From: Methanoculleus caldifontis
Lineage (GTDB): Archaea > Halobacteriota > Methanomicrobia > Methanomicrobiales > Methanoculleaceae
DNA length: 64,000 nt
NCBI RefSeq assembly: GCF_032842345.1
Contig: NZ_WBKO01000003.1
Span: 124,001-188,000 of the forward strand
Direction: 5' to 3'
Part shown: piece by piece, positions 1-8,535 of the stretch
Layout of the letters: every line of letters starts with the position of its first letter
Numbering within the stretch: position 1 is the first letter of the stretch
Position numbers and translations under genes: made by a program
Notes under the pieces: model-generated
The model's database searches: none
What the model was told of the DNA's origin: nothing
Seen by the model: only the letters and a program-made list of their open reading frames with translations

Positions 1-109
1 AGCATCTCCGGAGACAGAGTGAGGCCAGAAGAAGGCTCAACCGTGGGATGGGAGCAGGAGTGCGAGCAGCAGAGTACCCGGTGGGGCATGTTCCGCGGGA
101 GTCCGCTCG

Positions 110-1429
110 ATGATCGTCGAACCTGCCGTATTTGTCGTTGTTTTTGCAGGACTTCTCTTCGCCTTCAGCCTGCTCTCCCGCCGGATATCGGGGACCGTGC
201 TGACGGCCCAGATCTTCTTTGTCGCCATCGGGATTCTGCTCGGCCCGGCCGGTATCGATCTGCTTGGTATTCCCGCGACGAGCAGTTTTGTCCTCCTTTT
301 GGCCGAGGTGGCGCTGGTCATCACCCTGTTCACCGATGCCGCCCGGATCGATATCCGCTCGCTCGGCGAGAACCGGCAGCTCCCCGGCCGTCTGCTCCTC
401 TTCGGACTCCCCCTCACCATCGGTGCAGGAGTCGCTCTTGCGGCTCTCCTCTTCACGGATCTGACCCTTGCCGAAGCGGGTCTCATCGGCGCGATCCTGG
501 CGCCGACCGACGCCGGACTCGGCCAGGCGATCGTGAATAATCCAGGGGTTCCGGTCCGGGTCCGGCAGGCCCTGAACGTCGAGAGCGGGCTGAACGACGG
601 CGGTGCCATCCCCTTCTTCTTCCTCTTTCTCGCCCTGACGGAGGCCGAAGCGGAGGTGGCCCCGCTCTCTCTCCTGCTCTCTCTGGTCGTCGAACAGATC
701 GGGCTCGGGGTGATCGTCGGCCTCGCCATCGGATTCGCAGGCGGGTGGCTGGGGAGATGGTCCTTATCCCGCGGGTGGATATCCGGAATCTACTGGCGGA
801 TAGACATTCTGGCACTTGCTATCATCGCCTGGCTCGTGGCCGATGCCGTAGGGGGAAGCGGCTTTATCGCTGCTTTCATCGGAGGCCTTGCTACGGCTGC
901 GGCGTTCAAACGGGTCCGGGAAGAAGAGGTCAGTTTCGCGGAGGCCGAAGCGGATATCCTGAATCTTGCGGTATTCTTCATCTTCGGTCTCATTGCGGGA
1001 GGGCTGATCGGGAGTATCGACTGGACCGTCATCCTCTACGCGGTGCTGAGCCTGACCGTCATCCGCATGGTTCCCGTGGCGATCTCGCTTATCGGGGCAC
1101 ACCTGGGGCGCGATTCCGTCCTTTTCCTGGGGTGGTTCGGCCCGCGGGGACTCGCCTCGATCGTCCTTCTGCTCATCGCCGTCGATGAAGCGGGCGGCAT
1201 TGCCGGCATGCAGACGATAAGCCTGATCGTGATCACGACCGTCCTGGCCAGTGTCTTTGCCCACGGGATTACCGCAAACCCGGCGATCCGCTGGTATGCC
1301 CGGCGCCTGGCAGCACTGCACCCGGACGCACCGGAACGGAAAGGAGGAGAGGAACTGCCCACACGAGGCGGCATGTCCACGACCGGCCGTGCATCGGATG
1401 GCTATAGGGGGAGGAATCCGCCGTTGTAG
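110..1429 (+). CDS. NhaP-type (CPA1) cation:proton antiporter
   Basis: A 439-residue polytopic membrane protein with about a dozen hydrophobic segments, the usual size for CPA1 Na+/H+ antiporters. It should exchange cytoplasmic Na+ (or K+) for external H+. Visible family marks are APTDAGLG near residue 128 and ESGLNDGG near residue 160; the Asn-Asp pair is the ion-binding signature of CPA1 proteins. The start is an ATG with GGGAG about nine bases upstream. The last 40 residues are hydrophilic and low in complexity and may form a short cytoplasmic tail. It converges with the sulfatase gene and appears to stand alone. The ion specificity cannot be read from sequence. Confidence 0.85.
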   Translation: MIVEPAVFVVVFAGLLFAFSLLSRRISGTVLTAQIFFVAIGILLGPAGIDLLGIPATSSFVLLLAEVALVITLFTDAARIDIRSLGENRQLPGRLLLFGLPLTIGAGVALAALLFTDLTLAEAGLIGAILAPTDAGLGQAIVNNPGVPVRVRQALNVESGLNDGGAIPFFFLFLALTEAEAEVAPLSLLLSLVVEQIGLGVIVGLAIGFAGGWLGRWSLSRGWISGIYWRIDILALAIIAWLVADAVGGSGFIAAFIGGLATAAAFKRVREEEVSFAEAEADILNLAVFFIFGLIAGGLIGSIDWTVILYAVLSLTVIRMVPVAISLIGAHLGRDSVLFLGWFGPRGLASIVLLLIAVDEAGGIAGMQTISLIVITTVLASVFAHGITANPAIRWYARRLAALHPDAPERKGGEELPTRGGMSTTGRASDGYRGRNPPL

Positions 1430-1542
1430 CCATCCAGGTGCCAGGAGGAGAGATCGGGGCGGATGATCCCTCCTTCCTGCGACCCGTTCGAAAAAGATCC
1501 GCCCCCGGCCGTACTCTCCCCGTGAGGGCGGGAGCGGGGGTG

Positions 1543-3891
1543 TTAATCCCGCATGATCCAGGCGGCCACCTCCTTCTCGTGGTCGACATAATGCTCGCCG
1601 CTGACATCGATCACCACCCGGTCGATGGTCCCGCCCGTAAAGGCGAAGGGTGCGGAGTAGTCCGGCGATACCGGCGATCCGCTATCCCGGCCAACGCAGA
1701 GACCGTCGCCGGTGAGAGTGAAGAATCCGGGCTGGGTCCTGATCCGTCCCTCTCCCACCTTCTCCATGTCGACGTACAGGGTGAGGGTGCCCAGAGCACT
1801 CTTTGTCTCCGTGTCCTCCCCATCCATGGCGAATTCCGCAGTGAAGGCATGACGGCCGGTGGGCACGATGCTGCTCGAGGAGATCTTCTGGATCGCATCC
1901 CCGAGCCAGTTGTAGACATAGTGAAGCCGCCCGTCTGCGATGTAGAGGCTGTGACCGCCGCCGACACCCCCGTGGGCGAAGAGCACGCCTTGCGCCTCCG
2001 GTCCGTCGATAACGGCGCCGGCCGCGATTGTATACGATCGTCTCCTGATATTGACGGCTACCGACTCGGGAACCTCGGCAGTCCCCGGGTAGTAGACGTA
2101 GCGGTTCCTCGGCCGGGAGGGTTGAGGGCGCGGAGTCGAGATGAGTTCCAGCGCGCTACGGTCATCGAGCGGCATGCCGTTGTAGATGCCCGCGTAGTAG
2201 AACCAGAGTCCCTTGAGGAGCTCGAGCATGTCCCTGTTTTCGTCTGCAATGTTCTGCACCTGGGCCCGGTCCTCCTTCAGGTCGTAGAGCTCCCAGACGT
2301 CGTGTCCGTAGTTGCCCCAGCCCGAGAGAGGCGGGTGGATGGTGTTTGCCAGCCAGCCCTTATGGTAGACCGCTCTCTGGCCGAGCATCGCGTAGAACTG
2401 GGTCTCCCGTCCCGGCGCATCGGGCTCAGTAAAGCTGGCCCTGAAACTCTCCCCCTCAAGCGGGCTCTGGGTGTAGCCCTTCAGCACCTTCGGCGGCTCG
2501 ATTCCCAGCAGGTCGTAGAGCGTCGGGACGATGTCCACGGCGTGGACATACTGATGGCGCACCTCTCCGCGGGCACTGATGCCGCGTGGCCACGCGATCA
2601 GGCACATATCCGCGATCCCGCCCTCGTACCCGGCAAACCGCTTCCAGTAGGGGAACGGGGTGTCGAAGGCCCACGCCCATCCGGTACAGTAGTGGTTGTA
2701 CGATCCGGGGCCGCCGAGTTCGTCGATGTGCGGCAGGTTCGCCTCGACCGTATCGGGGATGTTGTTGAAGAACTTGTGTTCGTTGAAGGAACCGCTGGGA
2801 CCGCCCTCGGCGCTGGAGCCATTGTCGGATACAACGACGATGATGGTATTTTCGAGCTGCCCTGACTCTTCGAGATAGTCGAGGATCCGCCCGATCTGGG
2901 CATCGGTGTAGGTGACAAAGCCGGCAAACACCTCTGCCATGCGGATAAAAAGTCTCTTTTCGTCCTCGTTCAGCGAGTCCCAGGGAGGCACGAAGTCGAT
3001 AGGAGGCCAGGGCTGGCCGTCCGGTCCGGTCGTTGCCGGCTCGCCGTGGGGGTTGATGGGCGAGAGGCTGGTATCCTCCGGCAACAGTCCCATCTTCTTC
3101 TGGTTCCTGAGGATCCGCTCACGGATCTTCTCATATCCCTCATCGAACCGGCCCTTGTAGCGGTCGGCCCACTCCTTGAAGACATGGTGCGGGGCGTGGC
3201 CGCACCCGGGGCAGAAGTACATGAACCAGGGCTTTTCGGGGGCGATCATCTTCGAGTCGCGGACGAACTCGATCCCTCTGTCGGCGATATCCCTGGAGAA
3301 ATGGTAGCCTTCGTCCGGGCTGTAGGGCTGATCCAGGTGGTGGTTGTCGTAGGTGAGATCAGGGTACCACTGGTTGGTCTCCCCGCCGAGAAACCCGTAG
3401 TAGCGCTCGAATCCCCGGCCGAGCGGCCAGCGTCCCTTCCACGAGGACATGTCGGTCTCCTCCCCCGGCGTCAGGTGCCACTTGCCGATGGCGTAGGTGT
3501 TCCAGCCCCGATCGTTCAACACCTCCGAGATAAACCCGTTCTCAAACGGGATGCGGGCGGAAAGCCCCGGAAAACCGGCGGACGCCTCGGTGATGCAGGC
3601 CATGTTGTTGCTGGTTGCGTTGCGCCCGGTGAGCAGGCTCGAACGGGTGGGCGAACAGAGCGCCGTGGTATGGAAATTGCTGTAGCGTATGCCCATATCG
3701 GCGATGCGCTGCATTGTGGGTGTCTCGATGGGGCCGCCGAATACGTCCATGGCCCCGTAGCCGACGTCGTCCCAGACGATCATCAGGACGTTGGGGGCAT
3801 CCCCCGGTGCCTGCGGCTGCAGGTAAGGTTCCCAGTCGGGCACCGAATCCCGGATATCGAGATTGACCGTGCCCTTCCATCTCTCGGACAT
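1543..3891 (-). CDS. Type I arylsulfatase
   Basis: A 782-residue alkaline-phosphatase-superfamily sulfatase that should hydrolyse sulfate esters. The nucleophile motif CSPTR is at residues 79-83, where Cys79 would be oxidised to formylglycine; metal ligands appear as DD at 41-42 and in VVVSDNGSS near residue 355. The last 200 residues look like a beta-sandwich accessory domain typical of long bacterial arylsulfatases. No signal peptide or membrane segment is evident, so it is probably cytoplasmic unless exported unusually. The start has GGAGAG seven bases upstream. No formylglycine-generating enzyme or anaerobic maturase lies in this window, so maturation depends on a gene elsewhere. Sulfatases are unusual in methanogens and transfer from bacteria is plausible. 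Confidence 0.85.
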   Translation of the reverse strand: MSERWKGTVNLDIRDSVPDWEPYLQPQAPGDAPNVLMIVWDDVGYGAMDVFGGPIETPTMQRIADMGIRYSNFHTTALCSPTRSSLLTGRNATSNNMACITEASAGFPGLSARIPFENGFISEVLNDRGWNTYAIGKWHLTPGEETDMSSWKGRWPLGRGFERYYGFLGGETNQWYPDLTYDNHHLDQPYSPDEGYHFSRDIADRGIEFVRDSKMIAPEKPWFMYFCPGCGHAPHHVFKEWADRYKGRFDEGYEKIRERILRNQKKMGLLPEDTSLSPINPHGEPATTGPDGQPWPPIDFVPPWDSLNEDEKRLFIRMAEVFAGFVTYTDAQIGRILDYLEESGQLENTIIVVVSDNGSSAEGGPSGSFNEHKFFNNIPDTVEANLPHIDELGGPGSYNHYCTGWAWAFDTPFPYWKRFAGYEGGIADMCLIAWPRGISARGEVRHQYVHAVDIVPTLYDLLGIEPPKVLKGYTQSPLEGESFRASFTEPDAPGRETQFYAMLGQRAVYHKGWLANTIHPPLSGWGNYGHDVWELYDLKEDRAQVQNIADENRDMLELLKGLWFYYAGIYNGMPLDDRSALELISTPRPQPSRPRNRYVYYPGTAEVPESVAVNIRRRSYTIAAGAVIDGPEAQGVLFAHGGVGGGHSLYIADGRLHYVYNWLGDAIQKISSSSIVPTGRHAFTAEFAMDGEDTETKSALGTLTLYVDMEKVGEGRIRTQPGFFTLTGDGLCVGRDSGSPVSPDYSAPFAFTGGTIDRVVIDVSGEHYVDHEKEVAAWIMRD

Positions 3892-4072
3892 CTTGCACTC
3901 TCCATGCTGTGAGGCCCGTGTAGAGTGCCGTCATGGATTAATCCCTTTCGATGCCCGGACCCGACCTCTCTGTCCGGCGCCTGCTCCTGCCCCACTCCGT
4001 CGAGCGGGCGCTTCGTCCTCTCGATCTCCGTGGTCCGGCCCGGGGTCTTCGCCGTGACGGGCCGCATGCCCC

Positions 4073-4102
4073 AAAAAATATAATATATTGGCAATATTAT
4101 TG
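4073..4102. promoter_or_regulatory. AT-rich promoter region with a small palindrome
   Basis: In the 298-base gap between the divergent sulfatase and ion-channel genes there is one strongly AT-rich patch. It contains AAAAAATATAATATATT (4073-4089), a good archaeal TATA candidate, followed by the odd-length palindrome CAATATTATTG at 4092-4102. The patch is about 90 bases from the channel start. The rest of the gap shows no gene. Confidence 0.4.
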
Positions 4103-4189
4103 CAGTCCGCCGGAATCTGCGATCAGATCGGAAAAATATCGACATAAATTCATCGATGAGAGGATTGGACTGCTGATGGAGCGGAGCTG

Positions 4190-6094
4190 ATGTACGACGG
4201 GGCCGGCTGGCCGGTGCGGGGACGGGGAGACCGGAGCGTTCGGGCCCATACAGTATGGAGGGTGCTCTTCCTGGCTCTCCTGCTGGGGGCACTGGCAGGC
4301 ACGGTAGCCGCCCGGGACGATGCCGCAGTCCAGGAGCTCACCGGACGTATCGAGCCCGGCCAGGCAATCGTCTACGATCTTGACCTGCAGGCGGGCCAGA
4401 CCCTGTATGCCTATGCGGAGGGGACCTCAGGAAACCTGGACCCGTTCCTCGCCGTCGCCGGCCCGGATCTCAACGCGAGCCGGGTGCATACCGAGTTCGC
4501 AAACGACGTGAACCGCTCCCTTGCAGCGGGGCAGGACGCGCTCGGGGTGATCCCGGAGGTCGCCGGCAGATACTTCCTTGCCTGGAACGACGATACGAAC
4601 GGCACGTATGATTCCGCCCTGCAGTACCGGGCTCCCGCCGCCGGCGGCTATCGCCTGATCGTCATCGGTTCTCCGGCAAGACGCGGGCAGACCTTCGGGG
4701 ATTACCGCCTCCTGGTCGGGATCGACGCGCCGCAGGTGCTGACCGGCCAGGCCGAGCCGACCGGAGCCGCCGTCGCGGTCCTGAATACATCCGCTTCGAG
4801 GATGCGCGTCGGTGTCCGGGAGGTGACGGGAAACCTCTCCGCCAATAGATCCTCGACCTTCTACATCCTCGACCCGGTAGAGGCGAACGACACGTTCTAC
4901 GCCTCCATCGAAGCGGCATCCGGGAACCTGGTCCCGGCGATGATCCTCCGGGACTACGGCGGCAAGCCCCTCGCAGCAGTGGCTTCTACAACGGAGACGA
5001 CGGGCGCCACGCTCCAGTACACCTTCTCCGGCGCCAGCAGCAACAACCGGCTGGAGGTGCTCTCAAGCCCGCTGAACGGGGTCAACACGACAGGAGATTT
5101 CCGCCTGCTGACCGGCTTGAACGCCCCTGGCGTTCTGGCGGGCAACGAACCGCCCGGAGGCCGGCCCGTCCTGCAGGAGCCCATTCAGGTCAAAGTCGGC
5201 GTCGAACTGGAGCAGATCACCGATGTGGACCAGGTCAGCGAGAACTTCGCTGCCGTGGCCAACATCTGGATGGAGTGGAACGACCCCGCCCTGGCGTTCA
5301 GCCCGGACGAATGCAACTGCCGGGTCAAGATCTACCGGAGCATCGGCGACTTCGTCGATGCCGAGGGCTCGCGGTGGCCGGAGTTCACGCTCTACAACCA
5401 GCAGGCGCAGCGCTGGACGCAGAACCAGATCATCGTGGTGCAACAGAGCGGCACCGCCACCTACTTCGAACACTTCTGGACGACCCTGCAGGCGCCGGAC
5501 TTCAACTTCAGGGCTTACCCGTTCGATACCCAGGACTTCTTCATCCGCATCGACTCGCTCTATCCCGAAGAGCTGTACGTCTACGAACCCTGGCCGGAGA
5601 AGACCGCCGTAGGCACCCAGCTCGGGGAGGAGGAGTGGTACATCACCGCGAGCGACACCGGCATCAGCACGGTCGAGATCACGACCCGGAACTCCCGCTA
5701 CTCCTTCCACTTCGAGGCGGCCCGCCACCTGACCTACTACATCCTCCGTATCCTGGTACCGATCCTGATCATCATCCTGTTGACCTACGTCACGTTCCTC
5801 CTCAAAGACTACGGGAAACGTGCCGAGATAGCCAGCGCCAACCTGCTCCTCTTCATCGCGTTCAACTTCACCATCGCCGGAAGCCTGCCGCGTCTCGGCT
5901 ATCTGACATTCCTCGATGCCGTCCTGGTCGCCACCTTCGTGATCACCGGCGCCACGGTAGCCTACAACCTCTACCTGAGGTGGCTGGCGACGGAGAGACA
6001 GAAGGAGATTGCGGAACGTATCGACCGGTTGATGGTCTGGCTCTACCCGGCCGCATACGTCGCCGCGTTCGTTCTTGCCTCATTGTTTTTCTGA
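4190..6094 (+). CDS. Pentameric ligand-gated ion channel with extra N-terminal sandwich domains
   Basis: A 634-residue protein. Residues 24-40 form a hydrophobic export signal. Residues about 45-183 and 184-315 are two related beta-rich repeats, each closing with a similar phrase (GDYRLLVGIDAPQVL, GDFRLLTGLNAPGVL), like PPC-type domains. Residues 331-511 match the Cys-loop superfamily ligand-binding domain: an IT-DVDQ beginning, W-EW-DP, and YPFDTQDFFIRIDS, the equivalent of the family FPFDTQ loop. Residues 512-634 hold four membrane helices: M1 after RHLTYYILR, M2 in KRAEIASANLLLF, an M2-M3 turn LPRLGYLTFLD, and M4 at the C terminus. The loop cysteines of animal receptors are absent, as in prokaryotic members. 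Ligand and ion are unknown. The start is preceded by GGAGCGGAG. Confidence 0.8.
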   Translation: MYDGAGWPVRGRGDRSVRAHTVWRVLFLALLLGALAGTVAARDDAAVQELTGRIEPGQAIVYDLDLQAGQTLYAYAEGTSGNLDPFLAVAGPDLNASRVHTEFANDVNRSLAAGQDALGVIPEVAGRYFLAWNDDTNGTYDSALQYRAPAAGGYRLIVIGSPARRGQTFGDYRLLVGIDAPQVLTGQAEPTGAAVAVLNTSASRMRVGVREVTGNLSANRSSTFYILDPVEANDTFYASIEAASGNLVPAMILRDYGGKPLAAVASTTETTGATLQYTFSGASSNNRLEVLSSPLNGVNTTGDFRLLTGLNAPGVLAGNEPPGGRPVLQEPIQVKVGVELEQITDVDQVSENFAAVANIWMEWNDPALAFSPDECNCRVKIYRSIGDFVDAEGSRWPEFTLYNQQAQRWTQNQIIVVQQSGTATYFEHFWTTLQAPDFNFRAYPFDTQDFFIRIDSLYPEELYVYEPWPEKTAVGTQLGEEEWYITASDTGISTVEITTRNSRYSFHFEAARHLTYYILRILVPILIIILLTYVTFLLKDYGKRAEIASANLLLFIAFNFTIAGSLPRLGYLTFLDAVLVATFVITGATVAYNLYLRWLATERQKEIAERIDRLMVWLYPAAYVAAFVLASLFF

Positions 6095-6271
6095 GGAGAG
6101 CGGCGCCGCGGATCTTCGCCCCCGGCCGGGCCATGTCCCTCGTGCGGCAGGGCCGCGGTCTCGAAGAAGTGGTTCCAGGTCAGGGACGCCTGCGACGTGG
6201 AGGTGGAGCCGGGGTACGATGACGAGCCCGTCCTTGCCGTGACGGCGGCGATCGACCGGATGGCGCATTGA
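6095..6271 (+). pseudogene. Possible gene remnant downstream of the channel
   Basis: Directly after the channel stop the same frame stays open for 58 codons and ends in TGA. It reads CPSCGRAAVSKKWF and then DVEVEPGYDDEPVLAV, which looks protein-like and begins with a Cys-x2-Cys knuckle. It has no ATG and no ribosome binding site of its own. It may be the C-terminal scrap of a deleted gene. The family was not recognised and chance is possible in GC-rich DNA. Confidence 0.22.
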
Positions 6272-6342
6272 TCCGGGGCGGATAGGGGGGCGCTGGAACG
6301 GTGCTTATCCGGGGATCCGGAGATGCCAGATTTCCATTCACA

Positions 6343-6508
6343 TAATTTTATATCTTATCGCCCATCTGGTTCTGACCCGCCCCGGGTGTGCACACTTCCA
6401 GAGAGACGAGACGTTCGCAGGCAGAGTTGCCTGCATTTGTATCCCGGCACGGGGGCAATCACGGGTGCGGGCAGGCAATCTATGCATCTGTCATAGGAGG
6501 AATCGAAA
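6343..6508 (+). promoter_or_regulatory. Promoter, structured leader and ribosome site of the DUF6325-like gene
   Basis: The TATA candidate AATTTTATATC is at 6343-6353, far from the ATG at 6509, implying a leader of roughly 130 bases. The leader contains a perfect 7-bp hairpin, GCAGGCA-GAGT-TGCCTGC (6417-6434), and a second GCGGGCAGGCA run further on. GGAGGA lies at 6496-6501, eight bases before the start. Long leaders are uncommon here, so the hairpin may have a regulatory role. Confidence 0.4.
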
Positions 6509-7072
6509 ATGGCTGAAGTTATGTATGGGCCGATGCAGCTCCTGGTCATCGGATTCAAGAGCCCGGACTTCCACGGCCAGATCCGGCAGGCGTTCGGGTC
6601 GGCGATGGAAGCGGGTGTCGTCAGGCTGATCGACGTCCGGTTCGTCTGGAAGGATGCGAACGGGAACGTCGAGGGCATGGAGGCCACACAGCTCAGTGAT
6701 GAGGAGCGGCAGCGTTTCGGCTCCGTCGTCGGCGCGCTCATCGGCCTTGGCGCCGCCGGTGAGGAGGGGGCACGGGCAGGTGTGGAGGCCGGCGCCACGG
6801 CGGCCGCCCGGCGGACCTTCGGTATGACCGAGGACGATGTCCGCAGAATTGCGGATCTCATCCCCAACGACAGCGCCGCCGCGATCTTCCTCATCGAGCA
6901 CCTCTGGGCGAAGGAACTCAAGCAGGCGCTCCGCGATGCCAACGGCCACCTCATCGCCCAGGGCATGGTCACGCCGGAAGCCCTCGTGCTCGCCGGCGCG
7001 GCGCTTCATGAAGCGCTCGAGACTGCGGCATCGGGGGAGCAGAAGAGGTCGATGGCGGCACCGGCACGCTGA
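6509..7072 (+). CDS. DUF6325/DUF1269-like protein
   Basis: A 187-residue protein of unknown function. It begins with a ferredoxin-like stretch, LLVIGFKSPDFHGQI, then VVRLIDVRFVWKD, followed by an Ala/Gly-rich central helix pair (AARAGVEAGATAAARR) and a second half with AAIFLIEHLWAKELKQAL. This order matches the DUF1269/DUF6325 group, which is common in actinobacteria and usually single-gene. No membrane helix is long enough to be certain; the Gly/Ala-rich centre could associate with a membrane. A strong GGAGGA supports the start, and a hairpin follows the stop directly. Confidence 0.65.
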   Translation: MAEVMYGPMQLLVIGFKSPDFHGQIRQAFGSAMEAGVVRLIDVRFVWKDANGNVEGMEATQLSDEERQRFGSVVGALIGLGAAGEEGARAGVEAGATAAARRTFGMTEDDVRRIADLIPNDSAAAIFLIEHLWAKELKQALRDANGHLIAQGMVTPEALVLAGAALHEALETAASGEQKRSMAAPAR

Positions 7073-7104
7073 GAGAACGCCGGGCCGGCCCCGCTCTCAA
7101 TTTT
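7071..7104 (+). terminator. Hairpin and T-run after the DUF6325-like gene
   Basis: GAGAG at 7071-7075 pairs with CTCTC at 7094-7098, enclosing the self-complementary GGGCCGGCCC (7082-7091). AATTTTT follows at once. The hairpin overlaps the stop codon, a compact arrangement expected of an intrinsic-like archaeal terminator. Confidence 0.55.
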
Positions 7105-7129
7105 TATCAGGGTATCCTCCATCCCTGAC

Positions 7130-7357
7130 GTGCCTGACCGGCGGGATCACATCCTCTTCCATGAGTACTTCCACGGCGATGACGGCACCATCGCCCGGCT
7201 TATCCGGGGATACGCGCATCTGGTGCAGGAGATGATCCTGACACCGCCAGCAAGACCGCTCAGTTACAGGAAGAATGGAACGCCTCAGAAGGCTCCGGAG
7301 GGCCCGCCGCCGATCCCCGGTGAAGTGTGCCGGGACCTCATCCCTGCAATTATATGA
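7130..7357 (+). pseudogene. Remnant of a glucosidase C terminus (GH63/MGH1-like)
   Basis: The peptide RDHILFHEYFHGDDGT closely resembles the conserved FYEYFHGD-G segment near the C terminus of GH63-type glucosidases. In complete members this is followed by a GASHQTGWT motif with catalytic context. Here the sequence jumps instead to IARLIRGYAHLVQEM, which looks like the helix that normally follows. An internal deletion of about ten codons and loss of everything upstream would explain this. The remaining 25 residues are not conserved-looking. No start signal is associated. Confidence 0.45.
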
Positions 7358-7358
7358 A
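7348..7358 (+). promoter_or_regulatory. TATA box of the membrane-protein gene
   Basis: AATTATATGAA lies about 120 bases before the TTG start at 7478, in a short AT-rich patch between the glucosidase remnant and the membrane protein. It is the best promoter candidate in the gap. Confidence 0.35.
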
Positions 7359-7477
7359 TACTCCCGGAAATAGTGTTATTAACTCTGGCGTAATGTTTCG
7401 GTCAGTCCCGGAGAGACAACTCCGGCAGTACCGGTACATCCCGAGGAGAAGCCGGATCCGTTGAGGAGGGAGCAAGG

Positions 7478-8371
7478 TTGAGCACGCTTGAATCGTATCT
7501 CGATGCCCTGCACCAGGGGGTCTTTCAGGTCGTCGTCCCGAAGGCCGTGGTGACCGAGCCGCTCGGACCTGACTGGAAACGGTCGCCGATCAACGTGCCG
7601 AGTCCCGAGACCGTCGCGAGTTACCGGAAGGGCCAGTACCACGCCCACGAGACCGTCTCGGAGTACCGCGTCCACATGGACCGCTACGACCCGGAGAAGA
7701 ACCCCATCATGCACCTGGTCGACGACGCTCCCCTTCTCCTCATGATCCACGAGACGATGGAGACCATCTTCGTGACGGGCAGAGATGCGACGCGGCGAGG
7801 TCCCCGGCAGCGCCTTGCCGATCAGCAGATGAGCTGGAGACTCCGGATGGGCCTCGGCGCGGTCCTGCTCGCGATAGGCGCCGTCCTCCTCCTCCTGACA
7901 CTCTACGAGACTGTAGCCGTCTTCGCCGTACTGTTGCCCTCCTTTGTTCTCCTCTTCGGCCTCCTCACGATGATCAAGGGCGTCCGGCAGAGGGACCGCA
8001 AAGAGCATGCAGACGGCGACATCGTCCGGGGCGGTATGCTGGCCGGTGCAGGTATCGTTCTCTTCGTCCTCTGGGAGCTCTATCTCCTCCTTATTCTGCT
8101 GATTCTCGCGGTCTGGTTCTTCTCCAGCGCGGTCGTCACGCTGCTCCGGGTGTTCCGGAAGAGAGGTAGCTTAACGACGGGTTTCTGGTATACGTTCGGG
8201 CTGGGCGTAAGCTCGCTGGCTCTCGGTGTCCTCGCAGTAACCCTGCCCGAAGAGCTGGTTGAGCTCCTCCTCTCCCTGCTCGCCGGGATCGTGCTCATGA
8301 GTGGTGGCTTTCTGGTCCTCGATGCCTACGGGTTGAGGAACGCCGCCCGCCTGATGGGGGCGGGGGGATGA
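7478..8371 (+). CDS. Membrane protein with soluble N domain and HdeD/DUF308-like C domain
   Basis: A 297-residue protein. Residues 1-125 are soluble and show HMDRYDPEKNPIMHLVDDAP followed by a hydrophobic strand, not assigned to a family. Residues 126-290 contain about six closely spaced membrane helices arranged as paired segments, as in HdeD/DUF308 proteins of unknown or acid-stress function. The start is TTG at 7478, chosen because GGAGGG lies eight bases upstream and no ATG fits. It has its own TATA candidate and no obvious operon partner. Function is not established. Confidence 0.6.
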   Translation: MSTLESYLDALHQGVFQVVVPKAVVTEPLGPDWKRSPINVPSPETVASYRKGQYHAHETVSEYRVHMDRYDPEKNPIMHLVDDAPLLLMIHETMETIFVTGRDATRRGPRQRLADQQMSWRLRMGLGAVLLAIGAVLLLLTLYETVAVFAVLLPSFVLLFGLLTMIKGVRQRDRKEHADGDIVRGGMLAGAGIVLFVLWELYLLLILLILAVWFFSSAVVTLLRVFRKRGSLTTGFWYTFGLGVSSLALGVLAVTLPEELVELLLSLLAGIVLMSGGFLVLDAYGLRNAARLMGAGG

Positions 8372-8479
8372 CCCTCGCGGTCCTCCGACCGTCCTGCAGC
8401 GGGGTGTCGGCCCCTTTCCGGCGATGAACTCCCGGCTCCCTTTTCCGGATGAACATTTGAAGCGGTTCAAAAGAGGTGC

Positions 8480-8489
8480 ATTTATATTG
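8480..8489 (+). promoter_or_regulatory. TATA box of the GYD-domain gene
   Basis: ATTTATATTG sits 47-56 bases before the ATG at 8536, predicting a leader of about 25-30 bases, with GGTGA ten bases before the start codon. Confidence 0.45.
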
Positions 8490-8535
8490 CCCTCTCTCTC
8501 ATCTTCAACTACCTGAAATGGGACTCTGGTGAACC

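Noticed and set aside
1438-2865. Long plus-strand frame opposite the arylsulfatase
   Set aside because: It has no family motif and overlaps a recognised sulfatase; it is a shadow of its codon usage.
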